Positions 10,931-22,120 of a DNA stretch of 64,000 bases are shown here, in pieces. The stretch's first letter is position 1, and each line of letters opens with the position of its first letter. Origin of the DNA: Dactylonectria macrodidyma (Eukaryota > Ascomycota > Sordariomycetes > Hypocreales > Nectriaceae); the NCBI GenBank assembly GCA_020744425.1, contig JAGMUV010000032.1, positions 124,001-188,000 on the forward strand, given 5' to 3'. The notes beneath the pieces were generated by a model, which saw only the letters and a list, made by a program, of their open reading frames with translations, did not search any database and was not told where the DNA came from. Made by a program: the position numbers and the translations under genes.

Positions 10931-11569
10931 CACTGATGGTCCAGTGTGAACTTGACCAGACTGACCACTAGTGCAGTGCGAGGGTCGCAGACTAACAGTC
11001 CCACTATTAGTGCGTCCAGGCTCAACGCGTATCAAGTCGCGTCTAGCGCGCTGGGGAAATTTCCAATAGGGCGCTAAGACATGTTAGCGGGTACAATAGT
11101 TTAGCTGTGTTAAGCTATTGTAACGTAGGTATCACGCTACTGACACAATCGTCTTAAACAGTGTCCATATTCAGCAGCGAACCTAACTTTTTACCGTGGC
11201 CAATCATTGGCCAGCGGACTTGATAAGTGCCAAACCGGGAAGTTGAAGGCGGAATCCAAGAACGACTTGGAGCCTGTAGTCCAAACCAATCTCTAGGACT
11301 TCTGAATTGGCTGGTTACCAAGCATGGGTGGCCGGATCCAACGATTGGAAGCGGTTGGTTGATTTCAGCCCCTGCGGCTTGGCCTGTATATTTGTAGTTA
11401 TCGACTCTCAAGTGCCTTGGGAGGAAGTTGTACAGCCTATATCTACACCCACTACCCTTGAGGTCGACAGACCAAAGGTGCCACAAGCAACCTGGTCTCT
11501 TCAACAATTCTGCTCTACCAGACTCCCGTGATCGCCACCTTATTGTCTACGTGCCGTCTTTGCTGAATC

Positions 11570-13882
11570 ATGTCCTCTAGCGTGGATCACTCCGAGACTG
11601 CCAGTGCTATTGGCAGTACCAGCCATACGGTTGACTCCGACCTTCTTGCTCATACAGCATTATCACCATCATCTTCGCCACCCTCTAGTGCGCCCCGCAA
11701 AAAGACGTCTCCCATCTGGCGGTACTGTCGAAACGAAGAAGGGAAGGGTACTCCGGCAGCTTGGGTCGATTCCAACGGAACGAAATGGTGGCATTGCCAA
11801 CCCTGCTTCGACAAGAAAAGAGCGAAGAAATACAACTGCTCTGGTGGGTCGTCCGCCATTGTCAATCATTTGCGGACGGAGCACAAGATCATGGTTTCTG
11901 GAAGGCAAGAGACCATGCGGGAAGTGACGCAAAGTCGCCTTGGAGACATCACTGCCTTCCTGGCCGATGAAAGTCTTGCCTCCACCAAGAAACGCAAGGC
12001 GACGGCAGAGGAAGATGCCCTAGACCCAGCTACTCTACGCGAATTGTACTGTCGATACACAGTAGCTTGCAGCCTCTCCTTTGCTCATGTTGAGCAGCCG
12101 GCCTTTCGCGACTTTATCCGGTATATTCGTCCGGCCGCTGATGATCTCCTCCCGAGGTCTAGTGACACGGTTAAAAATGACTTACAATGGGGATACGACA
12201 ACAAAAAGGAGTTTGTAAAGCGAGCTCTACAGAATGCCCTCTCATCAATCCACATTGTTCCTAACAACTAGACATCGCCAAATTGTTTTGGCGTAATAGG
12301 ATTCACAGTTCAATTCGTTACCGAAGATCATGGCCTGCAGTCACTGGTGGTGAGGATAAAGGAATTGGAAGGACAGCACAGCGGCGAGAACATGGCAGAA
12401 GCTATCATGGAGTTCATACGAGAATTTGGAATAGCGTCAAAAGTTGGATACTTTATGATGGATAATGCCACCAACATGAACACCATGATCGACAAAATCT
12501 CCGACGACTTAGAACAGGAGTTCGATGTTTTCTACGATCCTCTTCCTCACCGACTTCGCTGTTTCGGCCACATCATTAATCTGGCTGTGATGGAGTTCCT
12601 CATTGGAAAGCGACCACCCACAACTGATTCCTACCACGGGCCATCCGACGAGGAAGTTGAGCAATGGAGAAAGCGAGGGGCGATAGGCAAGCTGCATAAT
12701 ATCGTGGTCTACATCACTTGGACCCCCCAGCGACTTCAAACGTTTACTCGTCTCACCGACGGTCTAAGGCTACGACGCGATAATGACACTCGTTGGAATT
12801 CGTGGTACGGCATGGTCGAATGGGTCCTCAGGCCTAAAATCCGGCAAGCTATCACTGTATTTTGTGCTCAGGAGCCGGCACTGCAGGACGATGTTCTGAC
12901 TCCAGCTGACTGGACAACTTTGGCGGAGACTCATAAATTTCTCGAGCCATTTTATGACGCTACAATAGCCAATGAAGGCATGGGGATTTCCATCTCTGAC
13001 GTTCTGCCTGCCATGGACTATCTCTTGCATCACATTGAGGCGGCCAAGAAGGCCACTACCACCCCCCACCTGGCAACTATGATGGAGACCGCGTGGGCAA
13101 AACTGGCCGACTACTATGAATTGACGGAAGATTCGCCGGTCTATTCAGCAGCGACGGTGTTGAATCCTTCCCTCAAGTGGGCATACATGGAGAAGACTTG
13201 GGAGGGCAAGACTGAATGGATTGAGAGGGCTAAAGCCCGCGTAGGCGAGCTATGGAGGGAGGCGTACAAATCAACCACCTCCTTGCCTGTTCTTCGACCA
13301 GTTTTTGCACAGGAGCCAACTACAAGGCGACTAAATGGGTACAAAGTGTGGATGAAAGAGCAAAAGGTTACCATTTTCAACATGGACTACGACGAGTACG
13401 AAGCGTACTGCCGTGAGCCTGTGATTATGGTATCGGATCCGCTGAAATGGTGGTTGGAACCAGCGCAGCGACGGCGGTTCCCTAACTTATCTTTGATGGC
13501 CATTGACATTCTGTCGATTGCGCCGATGTCTACTGAGACAGAGCGACTCTTCTCTAAGGCCAAACTCTCGGTAACAGAGCAGCGAGGAGCTATGAATATC
13601 GAAACGTTGAATCTCTTGGAATGCCTACGATCCTGGGACAGTAGCGTTCTGATAATCCCATCAGAGGTAAGAGTTCTGCTTTGTCAGATGCGCGGTTGTC
13701 TAAGTGTGTCTAGTGTTGCTATGTACGGCAGCCGCCAGCACCATCTCCAATGCTTAGTATTCAGGAAAGGGGTTAGCAAGGCGGCGGGTGAGGCAATTCG
13801 ACGACGGCGTTGGGAGCTTTGGAGGCAGCGTGGCAGGTACGAGGAGGGCAGGCCGCAAGTCGGGTTATTTTGTTCAGACTAA
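11570..13882 (+). pseudogene. hAT transposase with one in-frame stop (hAT3)
   Basis: ATG 11570. The BED zinc finger (WHCQPCFDKKRAKKYNCSGG...HLRTEH) spans residues about 65-105. The RNase H-like hAT domain and the C-terminal dimerisation block (LSLMAIDILSIAPMSTETER, then LFSKAKLSV) follow. The frame is continuous to 13882 except for TAG at 12269-12271, at the position of the conserved Trp of the DLWTSPN motif (here NN-stop-TSPN). This suggests a TGG to TAG change. The region after about 13665 is less hAT-like and may contain an unrecognised intron. One base change would reopen the frame, so inactivation may be recent. Confidence 0.8.
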
Positions 13883-14234
13883 TAGTGTAGACCACAGTTT
13901 GCACTGTTGGTTTAGTTTGGCCGTGATGAACAGACCAACAGTTCAGTTTGCGTTTCTCAGGCAGACTGATAGTTTAGTTTGGCCAAGTCAGGCGGACTGG
14001 CAGTTTAGTGTGGCTAAGTCAAACGGGTCGGCAGTTTAGTGTGGCCAAGCCAAATGGACTAATGGATCAGTTTGAGGTCTCTAAACCGAACGGTTGCACT
14101 ATTAGGAGCCCTGGATGGAATGGCATCAGCACCGCTGGGTATGGTATCAGCTCTGCTACATTGAAAACAGTGCGCTATCATATCAATACTGTAGCCCCAT
14201 ATAAAAACGCCGAAAGCCTATGTGCGAAATAGCT

Positions 14235-14570
14235 CCAGTCATTATCGTACATGGTTTTGTCACCCATGTGGTAATGTGCGACCGTACTTGCCGAGAGGTG
14301 ACGCGTCGCGGTCTTGGCAATTTCTTCAACACCACACAGTCGCGGGGGAAACCCTGGTGAATCTAGGTCGAGGATAAACTGAATAATGATCTTTTCCTCT
14401 AGATCAGATAGTTTGCGTGATTTAGGGATCCAATCGCGTCGAGAAAGAATGCCATTCTGTCAGCGACGTAGCCTTCGCTCGTCGACTTCATAGATCCTTG
14501 CAGTGAGTCGGAGACTTAATTTTGGGTTATATTGAAGAGCTTGAAGAGCAAGAAGGGTTTTTGCCTCGGT
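14235..14570 (-). pseudogene. Pogo/Fot1 transposase, N-terminal fragment
   Basis: The minus-strand frame encodes a psq-type helix-turn-helix and CENP-B-like segment (LSLRLTARIYEVDERRLRRW, then KSRKLSDLEEKIIIQFILDL, then STVAHYHMG). It stops before the catalytic domain, close to the hAT3 right end. It is a different lineage from the pogo elements at 1.5 and 55.6 kb. Confidence 0.55.
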
Positions 14571-14839
14571 ATTTGATTGTGAAATTTTTGGTGGTTGAGA
14601 AATATGTGATCAGATGAAAAGATGAGAGATTGAAGGATTTTACCGCGCATGCTTGCCTGCGGAGCTGTGGATGGCCTCATTCTGCGATCCTAGAGCCGTC
14701 GCACGGGAATACACAAAAAATCTAGTATTTCAAGTAAATGAAGTTCAGGTCATCATGAACGAACTTACTTGAAATGCATTGGGTGGTTTGACTTACTTGA
14801 CTTTCTTGGTATATTTGACTTGATATTACTCGAAATTGA

Positions 14840-15190
14840 TGTTAGCACTGAGGTGCCTTTCGTACGATACGCTGTACGCTTGTCGAAGTGCTTGATCCAA
14901 TCTAGGCCTTCGTTGGTAGTCCAGCCATTATCGGTTATTGCAATAACCCAATCTGCCGGAAGATTGCTCTCTGTATACCAGTTGGCCAAGTGGTACTGCG
15001 CGGCTAGTATGATGAATGGTGGGTAGTCCAGCCTTAAGCATTCACGCCTTGGATCACAGTTGCCCACTCTCGGTTGCTAGGCTGGGCTAACTTGGCCTGA
15101 GGTAGTAACCACCATACATGCGAAGATGATACCCATCATAAACCCAGTATCGTCGAAGTTGTAGGTATCCTCATCCAGTATACCTCGCGC
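14840..15190 (-). pseudogene. Pogo/Fot1 transposase, DDE_1 fragment
   Basis: The minus-strand frame encodes DTYNFDDTGFMMG (first catalytic Asp region) and, after a stop near 15077, WVIAITDNGWTTNEGLDWIKHFDKRT, which is typical of DDE_1. It is a broken internal piece only. Although it would belong after an N-terminal fragment such as that at 14235-14570, its genomic order on this strand is the reverse. The two pieces are therefore rearranged or come from different copies. Its upstream edge overlaps the stop codon of the zinc transporter gene. Confidence 0.65.
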
Positions 15191-17036
15191 TATGCGACGA
15201 GTCACTAGCGTGACGAGTTGACGAGGCCTTGGATGACGACTCCAAGCCCGAGCAGCAGCCTTGACCCTGGCAGTCTTCGACGCACTCGAGGAGACAGACG
15301 TCATTCTCCAAGCCACCAAAGGCTCCGTCGAGTGTGAGAGCTGCGGCTTCCTCATCGTGTAGGTGCCTCTGGTCGAGGCAGAATTCGGGCTGGATAGTGG
15401 CGCTGTGAATACCGAATCCGTGGAGACACATCCTGGCCCGTCGAGCCAGTTCCATATACTTCTCGCCACTATGCGAGTCAATAGGGAAAGACACCTGGAT
15501 ATGCATGCTCGCGACGAGCTTCGTATCGGAGAGCTGCCAGACATGAATGTGATGGCAGGTGATGACACCAGGTAGTCTCTCGATATCTTGTCGGATCTCC
15601 TGGATGCTGACATGCTCGGGCGTAGCCTGGAGGAGGACCCGTGCGGTGGCAAGGGTTAAGGGGATCGAGGTCTTCAGGATGATGGCGGTAATGAGCAGCG
15701 AGACTACAGGATCAGCATAGAGCTTCCCGGGCCAGTCGGTGAGCCAGATTATGAGAGCCGTGACCATAACACCAATATTTCCCAAAGCATCGCCGATGAC
15801 GTGCAAGATCATGGCATTCATGCCCATGTCGCCGTGGCTGTGACCATGGCCCTTCTTCCCGGGTTGCTTGGGGAGCGTGTGGTGATGACCGTTGTGAACA
15901 CTCGAGTCACGTTGGGTGCGGCGCTTAGTCGAATTAGGAGATGGGTGCTTGTGTCCATCGAGAGTACCGTTATTGCCACCCTTGGTACCCTTGAGAAGGG
16001 ATGACTCTTCATCCGCCTCGTCCTCTTCTGTGGCAACCTGGGACTCTGAACTAGCATCGCTCTCACTCTGGGACTCTCCTGACGTTGCCATGCTCGCGGC
16101 GATGATATCCTGCCGGAAACTGGCGGGGTAGATGCTCATATCTTCGATGCTGGCCAGGCGCGAGTGTCCGCTCCTACTGGACCAACGGTGATTTCTGCCA
16201 CGGGAGTGTGCAGATGACCGGCTGACCGCAGTGTTGGCCTCATCCCTACTCCTATGGTCGCCAAATCGAATCCGTCGGTTAGTGCCGGAGCCGTCAGAGC
16301 TGAACTGGCCAGCTGCGGTTGCTCTGCGGACGACGACCTCAGGGAGGACAACTCCCACGGCGCCGCTCTCGTCGGCCATAATTCCAGCTCGGCCCTCCTC
16401 CTCATCGTGCGCATGACTGTGTGCATGATCGTGGGCGTCGTCATGGTCGTGGTCGGAGTGTCGGTGGGAGTGTCCGCCATGCCCCTGACCGCCGAGAACG
16501 AAGAAGCCGACTAAGTTGGAGAACAATCCGGCGAAACCAACGATGAGCATGAGCTTGGGGTTATCGATGTCGGGGGGCCCCACAAATCGGGTCAGGGCCT
16601 CGAGTATGATGGTGACGCAGAGGGCGATTAAGAAGACGGCATTGAAGAAGGCACCGAGAATCTCGGCTCGCACCCACTACCATGATTAGTTTGATGGATC
16701 TAGGTGTCTGGGATACGATGGTAAAATACTCCAAAGGTAAATTCGTCCGTCGTGGCCTTTTGCGCCGCGGATACTGCCCACAGACCGATAACCAGCGAGA
16801 TGATGTCATTGAGCTATTGTCGCGTTAGACGAGGGATCAGTTCGTAGATGCGATGATGTAAGGCCAACCATGTGAAAGGCATCGGCCGTCAGAGCAAGGG
16901 AGTGGGCGAGGAAGCCCGCGATAAGCTCGAGGAGGAAGAAGGCCGAGTCCATAGTGATCATGGCCTTGATGCGGGTGCTCTTGGACCACACCATCTTCTG
17001 GAGGATGCCCATGACGGAGGATGGGAGCGCCGACAT
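15171..17036 (-). CDS. Cation diffusion facilitator, vacuolar Zn transporter (Zrc1/Cot1-like)
   Basis: Proton-coupled Zn2+ exporter of the CDF family, expected in the vacuolar membrane. Exons are 17036-16869, 16813-16730 and 16676-15171, with GT-AG introns; the join gives 585 residues. HxxxD zinc-site motifs occur in TM2 (ADAFHMLND, across the first intron) and in the C-terminal half (HVIGDALGNIG). Between them lies a long cytosolic loop with an extreme His cluster (HGGHSHRHSDHDHDDAHDHA) and an acidic/Ser-rich insert. The start is uncertain: Met17036 or the Met at 17009 both fit, and the frame is open upstream to 17213. The last roughly 25 residues and the stop codon lie against, and partly in, a transposon fragment. 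Confidence 0.85.
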
Positions 17037-17247
17037 GGGCGTAGGGCAGCTCTGGCGATGGGAGTCGGAAGGTTGATGGAAGAGATCGTGGATGTATTTC
17101 GGAGCTGAATTCGGTCGGAGGCGGGCGGGGCGGGAGTTTTCAGTTGCTAGGTTTTGACGGATGGAAAGTGGTTGTGGTGGAAGAGAAGAAAGAAGAGAGC
17201 GACAAGGCGGCAAGGGGAAGGGGAGAGGGGGCCAGAAGGGAAAAAAG

Positions 17248-17253
17248 TATATA
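17248..17253 (-). promoter_or_regulatory. TATA-like element for the CDF gene
   Basis: TATATA lies about 210 bp upstream of the chosen ATG. It is followed downstream by a pyrimidine-rich stretch (17220-17160 read on the minus strand), as is common at fungal transcription starts. Positional evidence only. Confidence 0.35.
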
Positions 17254-17559
17254 CTGCCCGCGAGTGCCGGTCACCCCGGGAGTACAAGAGGGGTACGAAA
17301 AGTTTAATAGAAGGAATTCATGCCAATTCTCCCACCAAAACACCATCAATTGATTTTCATGAGAACAATGAATTCCCCTCCAATTCTGGAAGAGATACGG
17401 GTCATCAACACCTATGATGACAAGAGCTTTATCAAGGAAGAGCACAGCCATCGCTTGTGGCCGGATGACGCTACCTGGGCAGTAGATTTTCCGGCTGAAA
17501 ATAACCCAGGCACTAACTTCCCGCCCTTCCACGCAGAAACGCGAATTTCATATCAACAC

Positions 17560-18491
17560 AACTGCCTCCAACACCGCTACAGCTATTCCACATTTTCCAA
17601 CCTATATCTCTCGTTGAGAAATGGGCCTCTTACACCAAGATCTGGGTCACGTGGCTCAAGAGAAATGAAGCTGTTGATAGCTGGATGAACCCAATGGGCA
17701 AAACCTGACGCCTGCGCCATTGGGAAGGGACTATGGCCTCAGAAGCGCTCGTGTGGATTGGTATGCTAATTTATATAGGCATACGCAAGGAAAGAGTCAT
17801 CGAAGACTATTGGAAGACCCTTGATCCAGGTAGACAGCGCCCCGAGCACTTGATCATTAAGTCCATGCCATATTGGAAGTTCCAGCTCATCCACCGATAC
17901 CTTCGTCCCTTCGACCCTAGCAAGATTGACGAGCCCGCACCTCTTCCGGAGGTATTCCAAGCGGCTGAAGAGTGGTCTAACCTCCTCTAAGCCGTATCTC
18001 TATCTATTTTTCGCCCTGGCTCTCATCTAGCTATAGATGAGTGCATGATCCGCTATACAGGCAAGTCCTACGATACAACAGTTATCAAGGGAGAGCCTAC
18101 ACCCCTTGGCTTCAAGATATGGGTCATCACCCAACACGGCTTCTTTATTCGGTGGCTGTGGCATATCAAGGAGGCACCGCACGGCGCCGTTGGCGTTGAA
18201 ATTTCAACACAGTCATCATCGCAAGGTCGGCCAAGCAAGCGAAGAAAGGTCTCGGCCACGGCCGCAGGGAAGGTCACTGATACAGAAGACAAGCTTATCA
18301 GTCCAAATTCGACCCAGGCCGTCGTTATTGCCCTTACAAATATGCTGCCAAAAGCGACATATCACGTATTTGTGGATAACTTTTTCTCGTCGTCACCTCT
18401 CTTCCGCAACCTCTCTTCCGCAACCTTCGCAACCACGGCCACGGGGCCACAGGCACGGCTCGCACGAACAGCGGCATCCATGAGGAATTAG
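17560..18491 (+). pseudogene. PiggyBac-like transposase of a second family, degraded
   Basis: Plus-strand blocks match the DDE_Tnp_1_7 domain: ALVWIGMLIYIGIRKERVIE (17740-17800), LAIDECMIRYTGKSYDTT with the first Asp (about 18025-18080), GFKIWVITQHGFFIRWLWH, and TYHVFVDNFFSSSPLFRNL with the second Asp (18358-18415). Stops at about 17706 and 17988 break the frame and the C-terminal third is missing. It is clearly diverged from copies A and B. The following 150 bp are very AT-rich, with palindromic ATAATACAAATATGTATTAT. Confidence 0.7.
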
Positions 18492-18703
18492 TATGGGATA
18501 GGGATGGACACATGTATAATACAAATATGTATTATACTGCATTAAATTATAATGATGCAGCATTTTATTAACAATAAAATGCATGCATTTTATTGCCACA
18601 TAACTACTTTATCTGTAAGGCCTATGAAGGCCAAGACAGCACAATTAACTAACGCAAATTAGGCACAGAAACAAATATATTTAGACAACCAAGCCCCATT
18701 AGA

Positions 18704-20340
18704 TCAATTTTCCACCGATTCCTCGCTCTCTGAGCCATGCCCCACCTCAATTACGTCCTCCGTGGCGGTCTCTTCTCCGTTAGAAGTGTATTGGTGAGTA
18801 AATTCGTCGATAACCTCAACTTCCGTGCTCGCGGCGCAATGGATTTCCATGTACGTATCCTCGAGAGTAAGCCACCCGTCCTCTGTCAAATCCTCCCATC
18901 TGACAACCTTGGAATCAACCTGACTCTGTTGTTGATCGAGAGGTTGGTATTGAGACTCTATTAGCCTCTCTAGTACCCGTTCGTTCATGTAGAGAAATGC
19001 CAGTTTGTCAGCGTTAGCAGGGGTGAGCCTGTTGCGTGCCTTGTTATGGAGGAAGTTAACTGCCGAGAATGACCTCTCCGAGGGAACCGAATTCGCTGTA
19101 GTTCCAAAGATTCGAACTGCAAGTGCAGCCAACTTGCTGCCCTGGTTATCAAGAAGCATCCAAGCATCTAATGGAGTCCATTCTTTCGAATAAACTAGGC
19201 CTCCTGGGGCAAATTTGCCACCTGACTGTGCTCGAAAGTGATTAAATTCTCGAACAACATGAAGGAAATCAGCAGGATTGACTGCTGACTTAAAGAACTG
19301 CAGCACTTTTGTCATCTGCTGTTCTTCAAGCTTAGTTCCAACCGTATCAGGCCTTAGTGTAACGGGTCAGGACCCCGTTGCTGTGGCTACGCCAACAGGC
19401 ACGAAGTGGGGAGGAGGAACCACAAAACCCTGAGCCGTCAGACCAACCGTAGTCTTTCTTTCTTTCCTTCTCCTTATCTTGAATGTAAACAGCATTGGAA
19501 TAGATAGTTGGAATCCAATTACTATAAGCCGTTCACACTTAGAGCAAATCCAGCATGGTGAATATCATATGTCTGTTTATCCATACGGTTAAACCATATA
19601 GAATACAGCTGATTGAAATCCACATCGATGTGTTGCTGAGATTCGTCAAGCACTTTCCATTCTGCCTTGATCTCCAACCAACGAGGAATCACATGGCCAA
19701 TATGGGCACGGTCAGCCTCTGAGGCGTGTTGACGGCTGCTGATAGGCCTAATTATAGCCAAAACAGTCTCCAGGCGTATCCAGAAGTAAGGGTCATTAAT
19801 AGACTCCAGCACTTTTTGGAGAAGCTCGGGAGATCCGGTGGCTAAATCTGCCCTTACAAGGGGACAGCGAGCATATGCTTGCAATGGCTCCTTACAGCGT
19901 AAAATTAACCGTAAAGCATTAAACTAACTGCCCCAACGTGTGATCACTCTAAAGCGACCGATCAGCTAAAACTAGAAATCAAAAATCTAGAGTATAAAGA
20001 CTTACGCAGATAAAAACGCCTTGTAGTGCCCCCAAGCTGACTTTTGTGCTTCTCTCAAGCGAGCCAACTGCAGTTTAGACTTCTTGAAGAAGGTAATAAT
20101 TGACGTAGCGCTTTTGAACGTCTCCTCAAAGAATGGCAGCCCCAGGATGTCCTTGATGAGTAGTTGTAACGCATGTGAATCGCAGAGAGAAAAGAAGCAG
20201 TGTTGAAATTCTTTCCTTGCAGTCATATCCACATGAGCCTTCCTCATCACACTGTCTGTATCTGTGCAAAACGAGTTGGTTCGCAAGAAGTCGCCTTTGC
20301 AAATTGTCTCCAGCTCGGGATACCGGTATCAGATTGACAA
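18704..20340 (-). pseudogene. hAT transposase, truncated and split by an LTR (hAT4)
   Basis: Minus-strand blocks run FLRTNSFCTDTDSVMRKAHV (N-terminal limit about 20340), CDSHALQLLIKDILG, FLSA followed by a GT-AG intron (starting about 20008), then VIPRWLEIKAEW. The C-terminal dimerisation region is GTTANSVPSERSFSAVNF with RNRLTPANADKLAFLYMN. A solo LTR (19358-19537) interrupts it. Removing the LTR and one target copy restores a continuous frame across the site. The BED/N-terminal part is missing. It belongs to the same broad family as the hAT at 55.5-59.2 kb. Confidence 0.75.
19358..19537. mobile_element. Solo LTR with 5-bp target duplication
   Basis: 180-bp sequence starting TGTAACGGGTCAGGACC and ending AAGCCGTTCACA (TG...CA). 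It is flanked on both sides by CTTAG (19353-19357 and 19538-19542), the 5-bp duplication expected of LTR retrotransposons. It sits inside the hAT4 gene. No internal retroelement sequence is present, so it most likely formed by LTR-LTR recombination. Family unknown. Confidence 0.75.
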
Positions 20341-20985
20341 AAAAATGTCTTGGTGAGCGACGATGCACACAGTGCCATGCGGGTGCTCTCACCGCCTTTC
20401 CCCTGCAGGCAGCCGCTGTAGTGGGGTACGACTGATATGCGACATCCCCCGTACAGCTCGTGTAAGGACGGCCCGGGTAGTAAAATGGTTCCGGCCCGTA
20501 TATAGACTGCCTAGCTTAAACCCCACTCGAGCTTACGAGGCGAACATGTGGACAACCACATGTCTCCCTGAGACGGTCTGTTCCTCCCCTGGGTTAGAGC
20601 TAATTCACTCTCATCTCGGATGCAGAGCAGTTATCCTTTCCTATTCAGGCTTGGCTGACCCGGAATTTAAGCTTACCTGCCGTTTGGGTGTGGATGCTGA
20701 TTAATTGAACCACCAACGGGTCTTGATTTCAAAGCCTCAACATCCTCCGAACGACCTCGAATTCATCCGAGCCAAGCCAAAATATTCAATTGATCCATGC
20801 TGGCTTACTTCGGCGTGACTCACAACTCATTTAGACGTCGGAAGGAAACCTTGAGAAAATGCCTCTCGCGGATGGATGACAGCCCGACTCGATGGCTTCA
20901 AGCATCATGAACCGCTCGCGAGGCAGCAGATTGCGTAGCTCAAACAGAGATGAGGCCGTAATATGAAGAGATCTATTGCCTGGAC
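20341..20985. other. Spacer upstream of the imine reductase gene
   Basis: No gene was seen. A stretch at about 20463-20700 (TGTAAGGACGGCCCGGGTAG...) looks like a degraded gypsy-type LTR, but no matching end or target duplication was found. The final roughly 250 bp presumably hold the promoter of the gene at 21096. Confidence 0.3.
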
Positions 20986-20990
20986 TGTAG

Positions 20991-20996
20991 TATAAA
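20991..20996 (+). promoter_or_regulatory. TATA box of the imine reductase gene
   Basis: TATAAA lies 105 bp upstream of ATG 21096, in AGTATAAAGAGCC. The spacing suits a fungal core promoter with a short leader. Confidence 0.5.
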
Positions 20997-21095
20997 GAGC
21001 CGGTAAGGTTCCGTCGCAGACTTGAATCAACAAACATCTGGAACACCAACGAACAAACTCAGCACTCATTGCTTATCACATTTGCAACGCTCAGA

Positions 21096-22013
21096 ATGAC
21101 CACTCCTCAATCTCTCACATTTCTCGGCCTCGGGAACATGGGTTCCGCCCTCGTACAAGCTCTCCTGAAGGCTTCTAACAAAGTGACGATCTGGAACCGC
21201 ACGGCAGCTCGACCTCAGGTCAGAGCCGCTGTTGAGGCCGGAGCTATCCTCGAAGCGGATGTCCAGAGTGCTATCTCCAGGAACAGCACCATTGTAATCT
21301 GTCTCCTCGACTACTCTAGCATCAATACTGCACTGGCTGACATTCCGGCCCCTGCCCTCGAGGGGAAGACTATTGTCAATCTGACCAACGGTACCCCGAA
21401 ACAAGCACGGGAGATGGCAGACTGGGTCGCCTCCCACTCTGCCAAACACTACTTCGACGGAGCGGTCATGGTAACGCCTCAAATGATCAGTGGGCCCCAG
21501 TCATTTTTTGTCGTCAGTGGAGAAACCCTCGAAGCATTCAAGCCCATCGCCTCATTCCTTGAACCGCTCGGAAGACCGGAATATCTCGGCACAGCCATAG
21601 ATGCTGCTGCTCGATACGACCTTGCTGCTCTGTCATCCATGTATGGCATGTTTAGCGGAATGTTCGTCGCCATGGCACTCCTCAAAAACGGACATACCAC
21701 AACCGACGAGAAGCTTGAACCTGTTGTGTCAGGCAGTCTGAACCCGTTCTTGGGCGCATTGATACCGTATACTGGACTTATTGCTCGGTCTTGGGATGAC
21801 AAGGCGTGGGATGATAACCTGGGGAATCCGATTGGAATGCAAGCACAGGCTCTGAGGAATATTCTGGAGGCTTGCCGTGATGATGGGATGGACGATGGGT
21901 TTCTGAAGAACTTGACGACGGCGATGGAGGGGGTTGTGAAGGACAGGGGAGAGAATGGCGGGATTGCCGTGATTGGCGAGTACCTCTTGAACGGACGGTT
22001 GACCAAAGAGTAA
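21096..22013 (+). CDS. Imine reductase / reductive aminase-like (IRED) oxidoreductase
   Basis: NADPH-dependent C=N reductase candidate, 305 residues, no intron. The Rossmann motif GLGNMG is at residues 11-16 and WNRT at 33-36, a pattern of NADPH-binding IREDs and beta-hydroxyacid dehydrogenases. NLTNGTP (95-101) and the C-terminal helical dimer domain with YDLAALSSMYGMF follow. Asp175 and Tyr183 align with the catalytic Asp/Tyr pair of fungal reductive aminases, and Gln249 also fits. The Trp expected in the active site appears replaced by Phe (NPFLGALIPY). The start at 21096 has a better context than the upstream Met at 21069. The gene stands alone between transposons. A role in cyclic amine metabolism with the 37-48 kb genes is only a positional inference. 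Confidence 0.8.
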   Translation: MTTPQSLTFLGLGNMGSALVQALLKASNKVTIWNRTAARPQVRAAVEAGAILEADVQSAISRNSTIVICLLDYSSINTALADIPAPALEGKTIVNLTNGTPKQAREMADWVASHSAKHYFDGAVMVTPQMISGPQSFFVVSGETLEAFKPIASFLEPLGRPEYLGTAIDAAARYDLAALSSMYGMFSGMFVAMALLKNGHTTTDEKLEPVVSGSLNPFLGALIPYTGLIARSWDDKAWDDNLGNPIGMQAQALRNILEACRDDGMDDGFLKNLTTAMEGVVKDRGENGGIAVIGEYLLNGRLTKE

Positions 22014-22120
22014 TGGCTGGCTACTGAGAGCATTGCATCACTGTTACTCAAGAGCTCTTACAAGTATTGTTTTTGCCGCAATATGACGCACTATACCTCT
22101 CTTGTTCTAGTATTGACCTA

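Larger units (their letters stand above)
10771..14108 (+). mobile_element. hAT transposon with 13-bp TIRs (hAT3)
   Basis: 3338-bp element with perfect 13-bp terminal repeats CTCCTAATAGTGC (10771) and GCACTATTAGGAG (ending 14108). Both ends carry arrays of short subterminal motifs: on the left TGCTGGTTCAGTGCAAG-type units, on the right CAGTTTAGTGTGGCCAAG-type units. The transposase gene lies between them. The flanking 8-mers (ATTCAGCG and CCCTGGAT) do not match, so no target duplication survives or the ends come from different copies. Confidence 0.75.

Noticed and set aside
10763..14116. Target-site duplication for hAT3
   Set aside because: The flanking 8-mers ATTCAGCG and CCCTGGAT do not match in any reasonable register.
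20463..20700. Gypsy-like LTR (TGTAAGGACGGCCCGGGTAG...)
   Set aside because: No matching end or target duplication could be found; mentioned only in the spacer description.
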